A stretch of 64,000 nucleotides of DNA from Cavia porcellus. Its lineage: Eukaryota > Chordata > Mammalia > Rodentia > Caviidae. The stretch lies in assembly GCF_034190915.1 (NCBI RefSeq), contig NW_026947507.1, positions 17,122,501 to 17,186,500 of the forward strand, given 5' to 3'. Position numbers and translations under genes: made by a program. The notes below the pieces were generated by a model. The model did not search any database, was not told where the DNA came from, and saw only the letters and a list, made by a program, of their open reading frames with translations. Positions 48,190-59,364 of this stretch are shown here, one piece after another. Positions within the stretch are counted from its first letter, which is position 1, and each line of letters starts with the position of its first letter.

Positions 48190-49395
48190 TTGAAGTGTGG
48201 TTATTAACGATCAGCTTTTTTTCTGAGTTATGACTTAATGTTTTACATGTTCTTAACAAAACTACCTATTTTATTTGTAATTGAGGTCTCAATATGTCTG
48301 CTTCTTTTCTTAATTGAACTATAAAAAATAATTAATGTTCATTTCTTTAAAACTTTTATAGTTCATGAAATATTGAGTCAGTGTTACTTATTAATATAAT
48401 TTGGGTTTTAAAAATGTACTTCAGAAAATATTGAAAACTCTCACTCAAAATTATTTTATATAAATTTAAATTTGGAAGCCTTGAATACTTTACATGATAG
48501 GTTCGTTTTAACTTAAAAACTTTAAATTATTTCTATTATATGTGCAATATTGCCTTTCCTAAATAGACCAAAGGGAAGATACATGCTTGAAAATATTTGG
48601 TATAGTATGATCTTGATCATGACTATAAATAATTCTGTTTTGATTTTAATACTCTTCAATAATCAGTTTTTACAAAATAAAACAAAAAAGTAAGAAAACT
48701 AAATGTAAATGGAGGAACTCTGAAATCTTTCTTTTTTATTTCAATAATGGGAATTGGAAGAAAGGGAAACATTGAAATAATAAGAAACCATGGGCCCAGG
48801 AAATATGTAAATAAGCAATGATGGTGGAGAAATACTCTAACTGTTTATTGAAGTACCTTTGCATTTTCATAGAGGAAGGTTGAAATACGTTGATTTCTTC
48901 TTTAAAGAGTCTTAATGAGCCATTGATTCAGAGAGTTAAACAGTGGATTTTTTTCATGCATTTAGATAGTATAGATTTAATGATATACTTGAAGTAACTT
49001 TTCTTTGCTAATTTTAAAGCATAAATTATTTTCAAATTTTAAAATTAAAGATAAATTTACTTTCTGGCATTAGGTAAAATTTTAAATTTGCCTTTTTCTA
49101 TTTTTTAAAATTTCACATTCATAGTTACAGGTGCTACTGAATTTTCTCTAGACTTGCATGTGATATTTTTAAAATTTGCAAAACACAAATTAAGGCTTTT
49201 TTAATTTAAAGTTTTGTTCTTAAACCTTGATCTTTCTGACTATTTAAAATTTACTTCTTGTAGTCAGGGTTTGTGAGGAGGACAATTAGTATCAGGACAC
49301 AGAATTTATAATACTATTTTATGATGGTCACCCAGAGTTAAATACAAAAAAAGTGCAGGAAATTTGTCCATAACACTAAAGACCTAGAATATTCA
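48190..49395. other. Intergenic DNA, no gene recognised
   Basis: AT-rich sequence with no assigned element. Confidence 0.5.
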
Positions 49396-49400
49396 GCCAA

Positions 49401-49524
49401 GGACCTGGATCCCACAGCAATGAGTTGCATGAGTCCAGATGAAAACCTAGAGCCTATTAAAATGACTCTCAGGAGTCCAACTGGAGATTTGGAGCCCAAG
49501 ATAAGGACTCATACCAGTCTGTTT
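49401..49524 (+). repeat. Three diverged ~42-bp tandem units
   Basis: Units begin near 49401, 49441 and 49483. Each follows GGA(C/T)-TGGAGCC(C/T)A...ATGA(C/G)TC....GAGTCCA. They can be read in frame as (D/E)LEP-containing peptides, and a 63-codon frame starts at 49420. Repeat family unknown. Confidence 0.6.
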
Positions 49525-49614
49525 TATGGATATGCTGGAAAGGCCCAAAGGTCAATGGTGGAAGCCAGAAAGTCTATATTAACAGATGAAGGAGGTATAC
49601 CAGTAGATTGAGGG

Positions 49615-49965
49615 CTTTCCACTGGAGCCAAGAAGTCATGCTCAAAATAAGGACCAGGGCTGTTCTGAAAAGCATCACAGCCATCCTCAGTGACAAGGAG
49701 GTCCCAAACTTCTCTGATGATGGGAATAGCCAAGTATACTCCAGAAAGCAAGTGTTACAGGCTTCTCTTGGAAATTAAATTACTCACATCTTCCCCTTTG
49801 CAGCCAGGAAGTGATGCTCAGGGTAAGGAGCAGAGCGCCCCCAAAGTGAGCCACAGCCATTCTTACCGAAAAAGTCCTTAGCTCACCAAAAAGGTCCTGA
49901 GATCCTCTGATGATGTTGGCCGAATTTGTATTAGGGAAGCTAGCCATGATAAGCTCCCCCAAGGA
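49615..49965. repeat. Two diverged ~130-190-bp repeats of unknown class
   Basis: 49620-49735 and 49795-49925 share AGCCAAGAAGTCATGCTCA / AGCCAGGAAGTGATGCTCA, then CACAGCCATCCT / CACAGCCATTCT, AAGGAGGTCC / AAAGGTCCTGAG and CTCTGATGATG, in the same order. GC content exceeds the surroundings. Could be LTR-internal or satellite-like. No family assigned. Confidence 0.55.
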
Positions 49966-50009
49966 GAACCACAGGCTCAAAACAGCAACACTTAAGAGAA
50001 CCCACAAAA

Positions 50010-52090
50010 CCTAGCTCTTCTTCCTCAGGTGTAACATCTACGCTCAGCAGCATGCTGAATTCAGCTAGTGTTAAGTTGACCACCAATTTTTAATCCATAA
50101 CAATTGTCAATTTAAAATACAGTTTTCAATAACATTTTAGAATCCCTTGCTACATTTTTATGATCACAGATGTAATTATATTTATTTACACATTATATAT
50201 ATTAAATAATTGGAAAATTATAAATAAGAATATCATTGGGCTAGTAGTGTGTGATAGGCATTTTATGCTATAAGTAGTACTATGCAATGGTGGTAGATGG
50301 TTGAAAATAGTCTAAGATACAGATTGATAGTATTTCAAAAGTGAGGAAGCTGGGAAATGATAGTGCTTAGTAAAGCTATTAGATCAAACTGAATCTTCCA
50401 TGGGTGTAGTGAGCTATATTAAATACTCTAAAACTACATGTCCCTATCCAAACCTCTGGTAACTGCATGTGTAAACTTGCTCAGAAGGAGAGGATTTGCA
50501 GGAATAATTCAGTTAAAGATCTCAGGATGACATCACCCTGTACCTAGGGTCAGGTTTACATTCAATGTCTACTGTACTTTATAAGCGATAACAAAAAGAG
50601 ATATTATAAAGATACAAGAAAAGCCTAGAGTTACTGCTGTGAAAAATGAAGAAATTATGGACATTACTAGGAGAGAGTAGAGACCATCTCCCAGAGACCT
50701 TTAAAAGAGTCTGGCCATGTTGATACGTTCATTTCAAACTTCTGGCTTCCGGAAAGCAGGAGAGAATTAATCCCTGTTGTTCCCAAACACTGATTTTGTA
50801 CTATTTGTTCTGGCAGGTCTAGGAAACTACTAACCTGTGGATTGAGAAGAACAGATTTGAAGATAAAGTAGGCTGCCAAGGTTGTGTAAGATGGGAGGTG
50901 AGTGCTGCAGGATTTTTATGGCTGGAGAGGAGGATATCACTGTCAGAAATTTATGAGGATGTAAATGTCAGGAACAATTACTCTCCACTCCTCATTCAGG
51001 GCTGTGGGGTTTGATACAGCAACAGTGTTGCTGTTTGAGCTGCGAAGGAACAAGGAGGAGATTGATTCCTGAAATATTCTACAGTCTACCATCGGTGGAG
51101 AGACTGCTCATCTTTATTTGGAGTTGGAATGCTGGGCACATGTGAAAGTGAGCTAAAAAGATTTAGAGATGGTTAACTAGAAGAATAACTGGAGTGAATA
51201 TATTCTTGCTAATCTAATGGTTCTAATTTTATTTTTCCAGAAAACTTTAAGCATCTATAAGAATGAAGCATGCTTATTTCATTAAAAATTCATTGTGTCT
51301 TATATACTTTGTTATAGATATTATGCATAATCTTCCTTATAAAAATGTAATGCTCTGAGAAGTAGAAATTTAGTTCCTCAGCAAAATAGCCTTAACATAG
51401 AGAATTTATTAGATCATCAATAGAGATTATGGTATCCTGTTGCCCAAAGTTGTAAATATTGATTTCTGAGGAAAGTGATCTCTTTTTCCTATGGGTCCTA
51501 CTCTACCCATCCTGTAATCATTTAGAATTTCTTTATGTTTTCAACTATTTTCTAAAGTACTTTTTACTACCAGATCTTCATTAACAGAAATAGAATCTAA
51601 TATAATAAACTTCAATCATTTTCTTGCATCATTACTCAATATCTGCTTACCTAAGAGATATAAATTCTTAAAGTTCTACCAGTTTTAAATGCCTCTGTGT
51701 TAATAACACAGTATCTCTCTCAGTCAGCCTGATATTAAGAGTCTTCTTATACTCACAGTAACAGTAGCGTGTTACTTACCTCTATTGCAATTTCACAGTT
51801 AATTTTTAAGTACTAAAACTTCTTTTAGTAATTATACTGTCATTTGTTTTTCCTCTACATCTTATAATATTTCCTCTCTACTCATTTTGTACCCTTTATT
51901 TAATTTAATAAACTTTATATGTCACTCATTTCCCAAGTTTCCAGGGGTTTTCAACAGTAATAGTACTGACAAGTAGTATTAGAGAGTCCTTATTTTGAGG
52001 GTTCATTCTAGTACTGTTCATTGAAAGGAGTTTTGACAACATTCCTGGCTTCTATCCAATTCATGTTTGTTATTCTTCCATAATTCAAAA
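50010..52090. other. Intergenic DNA, no gene recognised
   Basis: Mixed-composition sequence without recognisable repeats or credible open frames. Confidence 0.45.
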
Positions 52091-52094
52091 GTGT

Positions 52095-52498
52095 TGTGAT
52101 TTGTGTCTAGATGTTTTCCCAAAGCCTCATGAACTGTTCAATGGTGCTTTTTCAGAGGGAGGTGAATCTTGAGTTTGTGATTGATTCATGATTCAATGTT
52201 AGGGTTAAGGGTTCTGGGATAAAGTGTGAGTGACTGCTGTCCACTGATTGGGTTTACGAAGCCCTATTCCTAGAAGTCAGGATAAGATGAAGGGGCAGAA
52301 ACAAATTTGTCTCCACCTTTTGCTTTTGCTATCTTCCACTACCATGAACTATTGCCCCTCTGCCATGTGCCACCCTGCCTTGGATCCAGTTGATATAGAC
52401 TGAAGCCTTTACAAAGTGGGAGCTAAATAAACTTTCCCTCCCTTAAATTTGGGTGTCAGGTATTTTGTCTTAGCAGTGAGTGAAAAGTAACTAAGACA
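52095..52498 (+). mobile_element. MaLR-type (ERVL-MaLR) solo LTR, sense
   Basis: It starts TGTGATTTGTGTCTAGATGT and ends AAGTAACTAAGACA, the typical MaLR 5' and 3' ends. AAATAAAC lies near 52425, followed by TCAGGTATTTTGTCTTAGCA. A length of about 404 bp suits a solo LTR. No coding sequence is attached. Confidence 0.82.
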
Positions 52499-52857
52499 AC
52501 AAGTGGTTGCAGGGAGGAATCCAAATATGGACCCTTACAGTTAGGCTACTTTGGTGTAATGATTATTTTGAGCTGAGGGCAACTAAGAAAGAGAATAAAT
52601 TGAAAATCCATAGAAATATTTTATAGTTACCTTATCTTACTAAAATCAAGCTATAATTTCCTCCTTTTAATGGAATTTTCCACTTACAAATAAAATATCC
52701 ACCTGAAAATTTGATGAGGTTTACCATCAGGAGCTGGCACCTAGAGATGTCTACTTTATCACTAACCTCTGCACCATTATTTCCCTCCCATACATTTCCT
52801 ATTACCTTCCTAGAAGATGCTCCATAAGATCTCAAGCCCCTTTTATTTTTCTTATTG

Positions 52858-53275
52858 TTCTCATTACTTTTCTCATTGCTGAGACAAAAATATCCAACAC
52901 CTAAATTTATAGGAGAAAAGTTTTAATTTTGGCTATTTGTAGGAGTTTCAGTCATAACTGGCTGTCTCTAAGAGGGGTGACATGGCAGGTAGGTATTTCA
53001 GAGGAGAAATACTAAAGAAGCAAAAAGAGAAGAGTAGAGACCTTCTTTCAGTCTTTATATTGTATCCAGGCTACCTACCCTTAGTGTGAGTATCACTCAC
53101 ATCCTGAATGAGGCACCCTTATCCCAGCAGAACTACGCCAAGCCAGAGAGTGGGCTTATTTAGCAACTACACACCTTTAATTCCAGCATCACACACTCTA
53201 GAGTCAGTTATTTTTGGAAAAGTCCCACCTCTGACCACATGAGGCTTTGAGGGAGGGAGAACATCTAGATATAAG
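52858..53275 (-). mobile_element. MaLR-type (ERVL-MaLR) LTR, antisense
   Basis: The plus strand begins TCTCATTGCTGAGACAAAAA and GGAGAAAAGTTTTAATTTTG, the reverse of the MaLR end, and continues through AGGAGTTTCAGTCATAACTG to CCCACCTCTGACCAC. It lies 360 bp from the sense MaLR LTR at 52095. The right edge is approximate. Confidence 0.75.
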
Positions 53276-53279
53276 CCAT

Positions 53280-56200
53280 AGCATTTATTTTTCATAAAAG
53301 CATTAAGAGTTGAGAACAAACAGCCAGAGAAAAGCATGTGTTCCAAACAAATAGACAACAATGATAAGACCTTGACAATTTTCCAGCAAACGAAATTGCT
53401 GTTATGTTCACATGTGTATGTAAGGAAATTAATAGGTTCTGTTTAAATAGTCCATTAAATGTTGATTGAGCAATAAGTATATGTAAAGTATTGTGGTAGG
53501 TGTTTTGCAACTCTCAGTGCTTTTATGATCATTGAGAGGATTAAAAGATCCATTTAGAACCTCAGATTAAACCTTAACAGCCAATCCTGTATACAAATAG
53601 TTCCCCTGCTACACAAAATTCTATTTTATATGAAATTCACCAAAATTCTAACTTTCTCAGGATAACTAAACTTGGAAAGCTGTAGTGATCAAATAGTATA
53701 GTAGAATTACTGAGTCAAACATTTAATGACTACAGGAGCATCTGAGATACATAGAGAACACATTTGAAACCAAGTAAGATGTTATTTTTCCTATAATTCA
53801 TCAAGGAAAAACTTTGGGAAAATATATTTTGCAAGAGAAAAATCAAGTAACAAAAATAAGTAAAAAGTTATTCAACAGAATGGTTTTAAGTTACAATCAC
53901 TGAAAATTTTCTTCTAAAAGTGAAGCACCTGAATATGAAAGGCAAATAGATAAATGACAGAGATGACACTGAATTTTAAAGCAGACTGACCTTAAGAATG
54001 TTGGTATAAACTATGTTTATAAAATTAATTTATTTTCAGATGAACCTACTCAAATTTTAGTACATCAAAATACTTTATATTTGATACTTACAAATAGGAG
54101 GGAGACATTAAAAAGAAAGTCCCCAAATTCACGACTTTGTCAAACTCCTAGTACATGATATAAATATGATAAAATGTGTGAGCAGGACTAAATAAAAGTG
54201 GAAAAATGATAATTTTCTATGCTTCAATTCACTTTATTTGTGCAAGACAGAATAAAGAATTAAATGAGTTAAACTGTTCTTATGGGAATTCATTAAGAAC
54301 AATTTAAAATTAAAAGTTAAAAAATTTATTTCTATAAAAAATGTTTCAGAATCCATTTAATTTCTGACAGAAGAAGACTTTAATTATTATGTTGTGTCAC
54401 TCACAGGAACCAGTGTATATTTCAAGATGATTGATTGCAGCTGGATTTGAGAGCAAATCTAGCTCATTTTCCCCATTTCAGATTCTCTGCTTAATCTAGG
54501 AAAAAGACACAATAGTTTGTAATAGAAGATTCATCAACAGAGACTGACTTAGGGCTTCGTGAAGGATTGGGAAATTTATTCAATGTTCTTAGTGAAGAAA
54601 ATGAGTTTGAATATGCCATTTGTAGACAATTAACCTGTGTACACTGCTTTGAAATATTTTGCAGATTTCATGGTGCTTTTTGAGCGCATATACAAAAATA
54701 GAGATGGATCTAAGAAAGTAATCATGGAAAGACTTGGAATGAGTCAAACTTTTGAAAAGTTATGATCTGATTAAAAGACAACTAACTTTATGTACAATAA
54801 GTTTCTCTGTAATCATTAATAACTCTCTTGGTTGTAAAAGAATATAGTTTGAAATGCAAATAACCTAGTGCCTTGGATAGTATTTCTAGCCGTTTCTTAT
54901 GGGAAGTGATCAAATAGGGAAAAAACTGACTCACTTTTAAAATTCCAATGGTTAAAACATGGTTAAACACACTTTTTATTGGTTATGAAAAATATATGCC
55001 CGTAGCTTTCTTATCATTGAGATCATTTCCCAAAAGCATTATTGCTTAACTAATTTAAAATTTGACTAAACACTAGAGTACATTATACCAAATAATCTTT
55101 CACTAATGAGTTGAGTAAGATGAGCCAATTGGCCTTTTCCTACTGTAATTTCTATAATTTTATGAATTCAATATAGTGTATCAAAACCCTCAAAGGTAAT
55201 GCAGTGTTAAATCAATACAAAAGAACCCTAATGAGAATGGAGAATTTCCTTTCTCATGTATTCAGGAGAAGGACTTTGGAGGTGAAGGTAGAAAGGATCT
55301 GTAAGGTTATTTAATGTAGCTAATGCTTTCCTTCCCCGAGGCAAATATTTTAGCAGCTTCACTTTATGGGCCCCTTTATTTTCCCATACCCACATAACCA
55401 GTATTTTAATTGCTTTTCTGGATGATACCCAGAAATTGTGAGTATTTTAAGAAAGGTTATTCAGTACAGTTCTTGAAGTTAACGGATTGTAATTTTGAGG
55501 TCAAAATTGTATGCATTTTAAAGTGTACCCTCATCATTTACAAAGCAGGGCTTGTGATGAAAATAGGAAGACAATTTTGTTCTGTCTGCCTTGTCAAGAA
55601 TGAATATTGCTTTGATCTAAATACTTGGAGATTCAAACAGATGATTCTAATTTAAAATGCGTATCTTATAAGCTTGGTCTATTTTGCTGATACGGTTACT
55701 TGCAAATTAAAACAAATAAGAAGTAGCAAAAAATAAACAAATGATCTAATATTATGCACAGCAAAACTTTTGTGAGTGATTTCCCTCAGAAACTTAAGTG
55801 GTAAGTTAAAAGCCATTGAAAATAGTTTGATAATATTTTAGCACAGCTACTAAAAAACAAATTTTCACAAATTTAATCAAGTGAATATTTAAAACTACTT
55901 TTCAATTTAGAATATTTATACTGTAAACCCTGAGAATGAAAATACCTGAGTGGCTGTAATTTTGGAAGTGCTATGTATACATTACAAAATAGATGAAAGA
56001 ACACCTAAATAAAAAGTACTAAAGATATATTTGGAAATAAAAAATGTAAAATATCTGTATTTATGCATCTGTCATATTACAATTCTAAGATAAAATTTAT
56101 TACTAAATAAAAATATGCTTCCTATATAATTATAGAGAAGAATATTTTCCATAAGAATTATATTTTGCTGTAATAGTTTAAATGAATGAACATTTACAAT

Positions 56201-58090
56201 ACATTCTTAAAATAGTTAACATATTGATTTAGAAATAGGTTCTGGGATAAAGAAGACAATAGATCATAATTTTCTGTGGCACTTATTAGCTGTATTTTTA
56301 TAGCTATTTAGACAATGAAAGAATCACTTTCCTTATTTGTGAAAGAGAAATAATGATACTTCCTACCTTTCTTTTCAAGACAGATTTACTTACACACAAT
56401 ATATGAAAAAACAGCTTATTTACTGTCAAAAAGAATGTTTACAAAAGTTTATATAATTATTAGCAGTTATTATTTATGTATAAACTGTATTATGGCAACA
56501 AAATACAAACAAAACTATAACATATTCTTATTTCATTATTTATGGATAATATTTTAATTCAGAAAACTATAGTGGTATTTTTCTAATATAAGCATTATAT
56601 AAATTTTATAATTTACTTCTTTAACATTATTGCATTAAAATAGTTTGCCAGTAGTTTTTAAATCAATTAGAATAATCATGATAAATTCTTCAAACACTGA
56701 AAATAAACATTTTATTTTTTAAGGATTTTTAATTTTAAAAAGGCAAACATACCCTGCAATAAATTTATAGACTATTTCAAAGTATGTCTTTTAAGAAATT
56801 CTCATATGAAAATATTTCAGTAAATTACATTAGTAAAAATGATTTTATATTATATATATAAACCCTAATTCATAAAGCTTTATTCTGAGTGTATGTTTCA
56901 TCTAAAATTTCAATTTTCTTTTTGCTGTACTACTAATTGGAGATTTGATTTGTAAGCTAATACTTTATAGAGCAGCATAAGAGCTTCTAATTTGAAAATT
57001 GTGTAATTCTTCAAATAGAGTTAGAGTACCTAAAATGAGTGCTGGAAATATGTAACCTGTGGCTGGTACTGGGTTCAATCTCAGGTATTACAAAACAAAA
57101 AACAAAATAAAACAGAACAAAACAAAACAAAAGCTCAAATGTGAATGTGTTTCATCTTTTATTATTCTTTAATGAATAGAAATCAGTTAAGAATTAAGCT
57201 TAGTGAATTCTATTCTCCCAGCGCACTACTTGTATCTATGAATGATGTGCTTTTTATCACTTTAAAATTCAGGGATTGAATAAATTGTTTCTTGGCAAAT
57301 TTTGAAATATTTTTAAGCAGGTAAAAATGCTATAATCTTAGCCAGAATAATACGCATGCTAAAAACTCTTTAAAATTTCCTTGTGATGATTTGCTAACAT
57401 TATTGTACAAATTATTCACATTTATTTGTAACTAGATCAATTAATGAAATATATTGCAAAGGCAAATAATTTGCTACCCTTCTAAATAATTAAATAGTTA
57501 TTCACTCTCTACTTAAAACAGAGACCAAACAATGCAATACAAAAGAAGGACAGAAGAGAATCAATAACATCAATGCTGTTTCATAATACGTTGTCCTAGA
57601 ATTCTCATTTTGATCTAAACTTGAAGAAACCCAAAAACAAGAAAACCTCAGGTGTTGCTGGAAACACCTTAATTAGAAGCCTCTTCACTAAGCCCCAGGT
57701 GGCTAAACAAACCATTCCTGTGTTTGTACTAATTGTGAAGAAAAATTAAAACTATAGCATTTATGTAAAACAAAAGCACTTAACAGTGCTCGATACAAAA
57801 GAAGCAGCTCTGGGATATAACTTCATAGTTTTTTTACACTCCTTTCAATGTGTAGTACCTCAGAGAAACATTGGTACTATCTCTTGACTGGCATACAGTG
57901 CCTACTCACCAACTCACTATTGCTTCTCGGCTTAGATCTTATTTTTAAAAAAGAGAAAGATAAAATACAGAGGAAGTTAATGTACAGCTGTAGAATAGAT
58001 AAAAATATATAATTAATATTATCTAATTTTAAGGAAGAGATAAATAATTTTCATTTGAAACTGAATTATTTTAAACAATTGGTGGATACT
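53280..58090. other. Intergenic DNA, no gene recognised
   Basis: AT-rich sequence. 57045-57130 has a GGGTTCAATCTCAGGTATTA segment and an ACAAAACAAA tail that may be a 3' ID-type SINE remnant, but the 5' half is unrecognisable. Nothing else assigned. Confidence 0.45.
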
Positions 58091-58099
58091 TATACAGGT

Positions 58100-58405
58100 A
58101 CTTTATTAGGACAGTAATGGAATTTTAACTCCCAGTTGAAAGGATTTTTCCCTGAAGGCGGCAGTGGTGGGAGGCTGGGAGGCTGAACCAAGGGGCATTA
58201 TTTTGATGTCATCTTTCCCGCCCCTAGGCAATTTGACTATGGCTGGAAATGAATTCCACTGGGCTACTTGTGCATCAATAATGCTCCTTAGGCACCACCC
58301 CAGACCAAAGCTGTGTATGACCCCCCACCACATATCTGGCAGAGAAAGCCAGGCCCCGGTGGTCATGGAGCTTCTCTCTGCATCTTTAAAATAAAGGCCA
58401 CTTTA
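58100..58405 (+). other. GC-richer unclassified segment with AATAAA
   Basis: About 300 bp of raised GC within AT-rich flanks, ending AAAATAAAGGCCACTTTACT at about 58387-58406. Composition and terminal polyadenylation signal would suit an LTR or a short processed sequence. No termini, duplication or protein match recognised. Confidence 0.35.
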
Positions 58406-58705
58406 CTTTATATTCTGTCTTCTAACTATACCGAAAACTCTTTCACCAATTATATCTGAATCCAAAATTTATGACATTAAAAGTATCTTCTACTAATTCT
58501 CAAAGGCTTTAAGAAATAAGCAATATTACCTCAAGCTTGGTGTAAAGATGACACTGTGCTATTCTAAAAATATTGTTTCCCAAAGTATAGAATAATTTAA
58601 AACCCTCTTCTGCAACACAGTGTATTCAACTATCTAAAGGTATACATTTTCTCCACTCAATTTATGTTAAAAAATGCATGTGAAATAAGCATGCTTAATA
58701 TTGGA

Positions 58706-59296
58706 TGCTGTACTGTGAAGGACATCAGAGATGATTCCCCCGAAAGCAGACAGTTTAGCTCCAATTTGATTCACCTTTGCCCTGCTCTCTTTTACTGATA
58801 TGCACAGAGCTAGGAGAGATACTCAACTTCCTGAAGTGTCTATAAGCAATGCAAATGGGTTTAGCCAATGTGTAGATGTGTGTAGCCTTTGAAATCAAGA
58901 AAAAGGTCTGTGTGCAGCCACCTAAGACTTCTGCTATAGCTGAAAAGGAAACAATGATGTCCCAGAGCAGATAAGGCAGGCATCAGAGTTGAGGAAACCA
59001 ATCCAAACCATAAAATATTTCCTCAAACTAGGTTATGCAGATTCCTTCTTACTTAGAGGCTCTGTGTCACTGAGGGATCCCTTTCTACATACCCGTCTCT
59101 GCATAGTGCAGAAACTCCATTGTTTCCTCTGTCCAGCTCAGCTCACAAAATTCACAGTTTCCACCATTCTCACAGTCACTCAATCCTGAGCCACTTCACT
59201 CTTCACGAATTATTAAAACTTTTGTTTGGTCCTGGGTCACGGCCTTTGTTCCCAAAGGACTTAGGACCCTCTTGGCTCCCCATAACTGCAAGCATG

Positions 59297-59302
<6 letters not shown>
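58706..59302 (+). mobile_element. Probable solo LTR (ERV class I-like)
   Basis: A possible TG start lies near 58706-58711, with a TATA-like ATAAAATATTT near 59009. A 3' part resembles class I LTR ends: CTTCACTCTTCACGAATTAT, TTAAAACTTTTGTTTGGTCC and CTCGGC-like CTTGGCTCCCCATAACTGCA. No clean target duplication was found, and the TC microsatellite starts at the right end. Confidence 0.5.
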
Positions 59303-59357
<55 letters not shown>

Positions 59358-59361
59358 TTTT
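59298..59361. repeat. (TC)n microsatellite with T tail
   Basis: About 25 TC units followed by a 13-T run. Continuous pyrimidine strand. Confidence 0.95.
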
Positions 59362-59364
59362 CCA

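Noticed and set aside
57045..57130. Full SINE
   Set aside because: Only a B-box-like segment and an A-rich tail are visible, so I do not list it as an element.
57920..57945. Similarity to the 5' end of U2 snRNA (GCTTCTCGGCTTAGATC)
   Set aside because: Only about 17 bases with an internal gap relative to U2. Too short to separate from chance, and no further U2 sequence follows.
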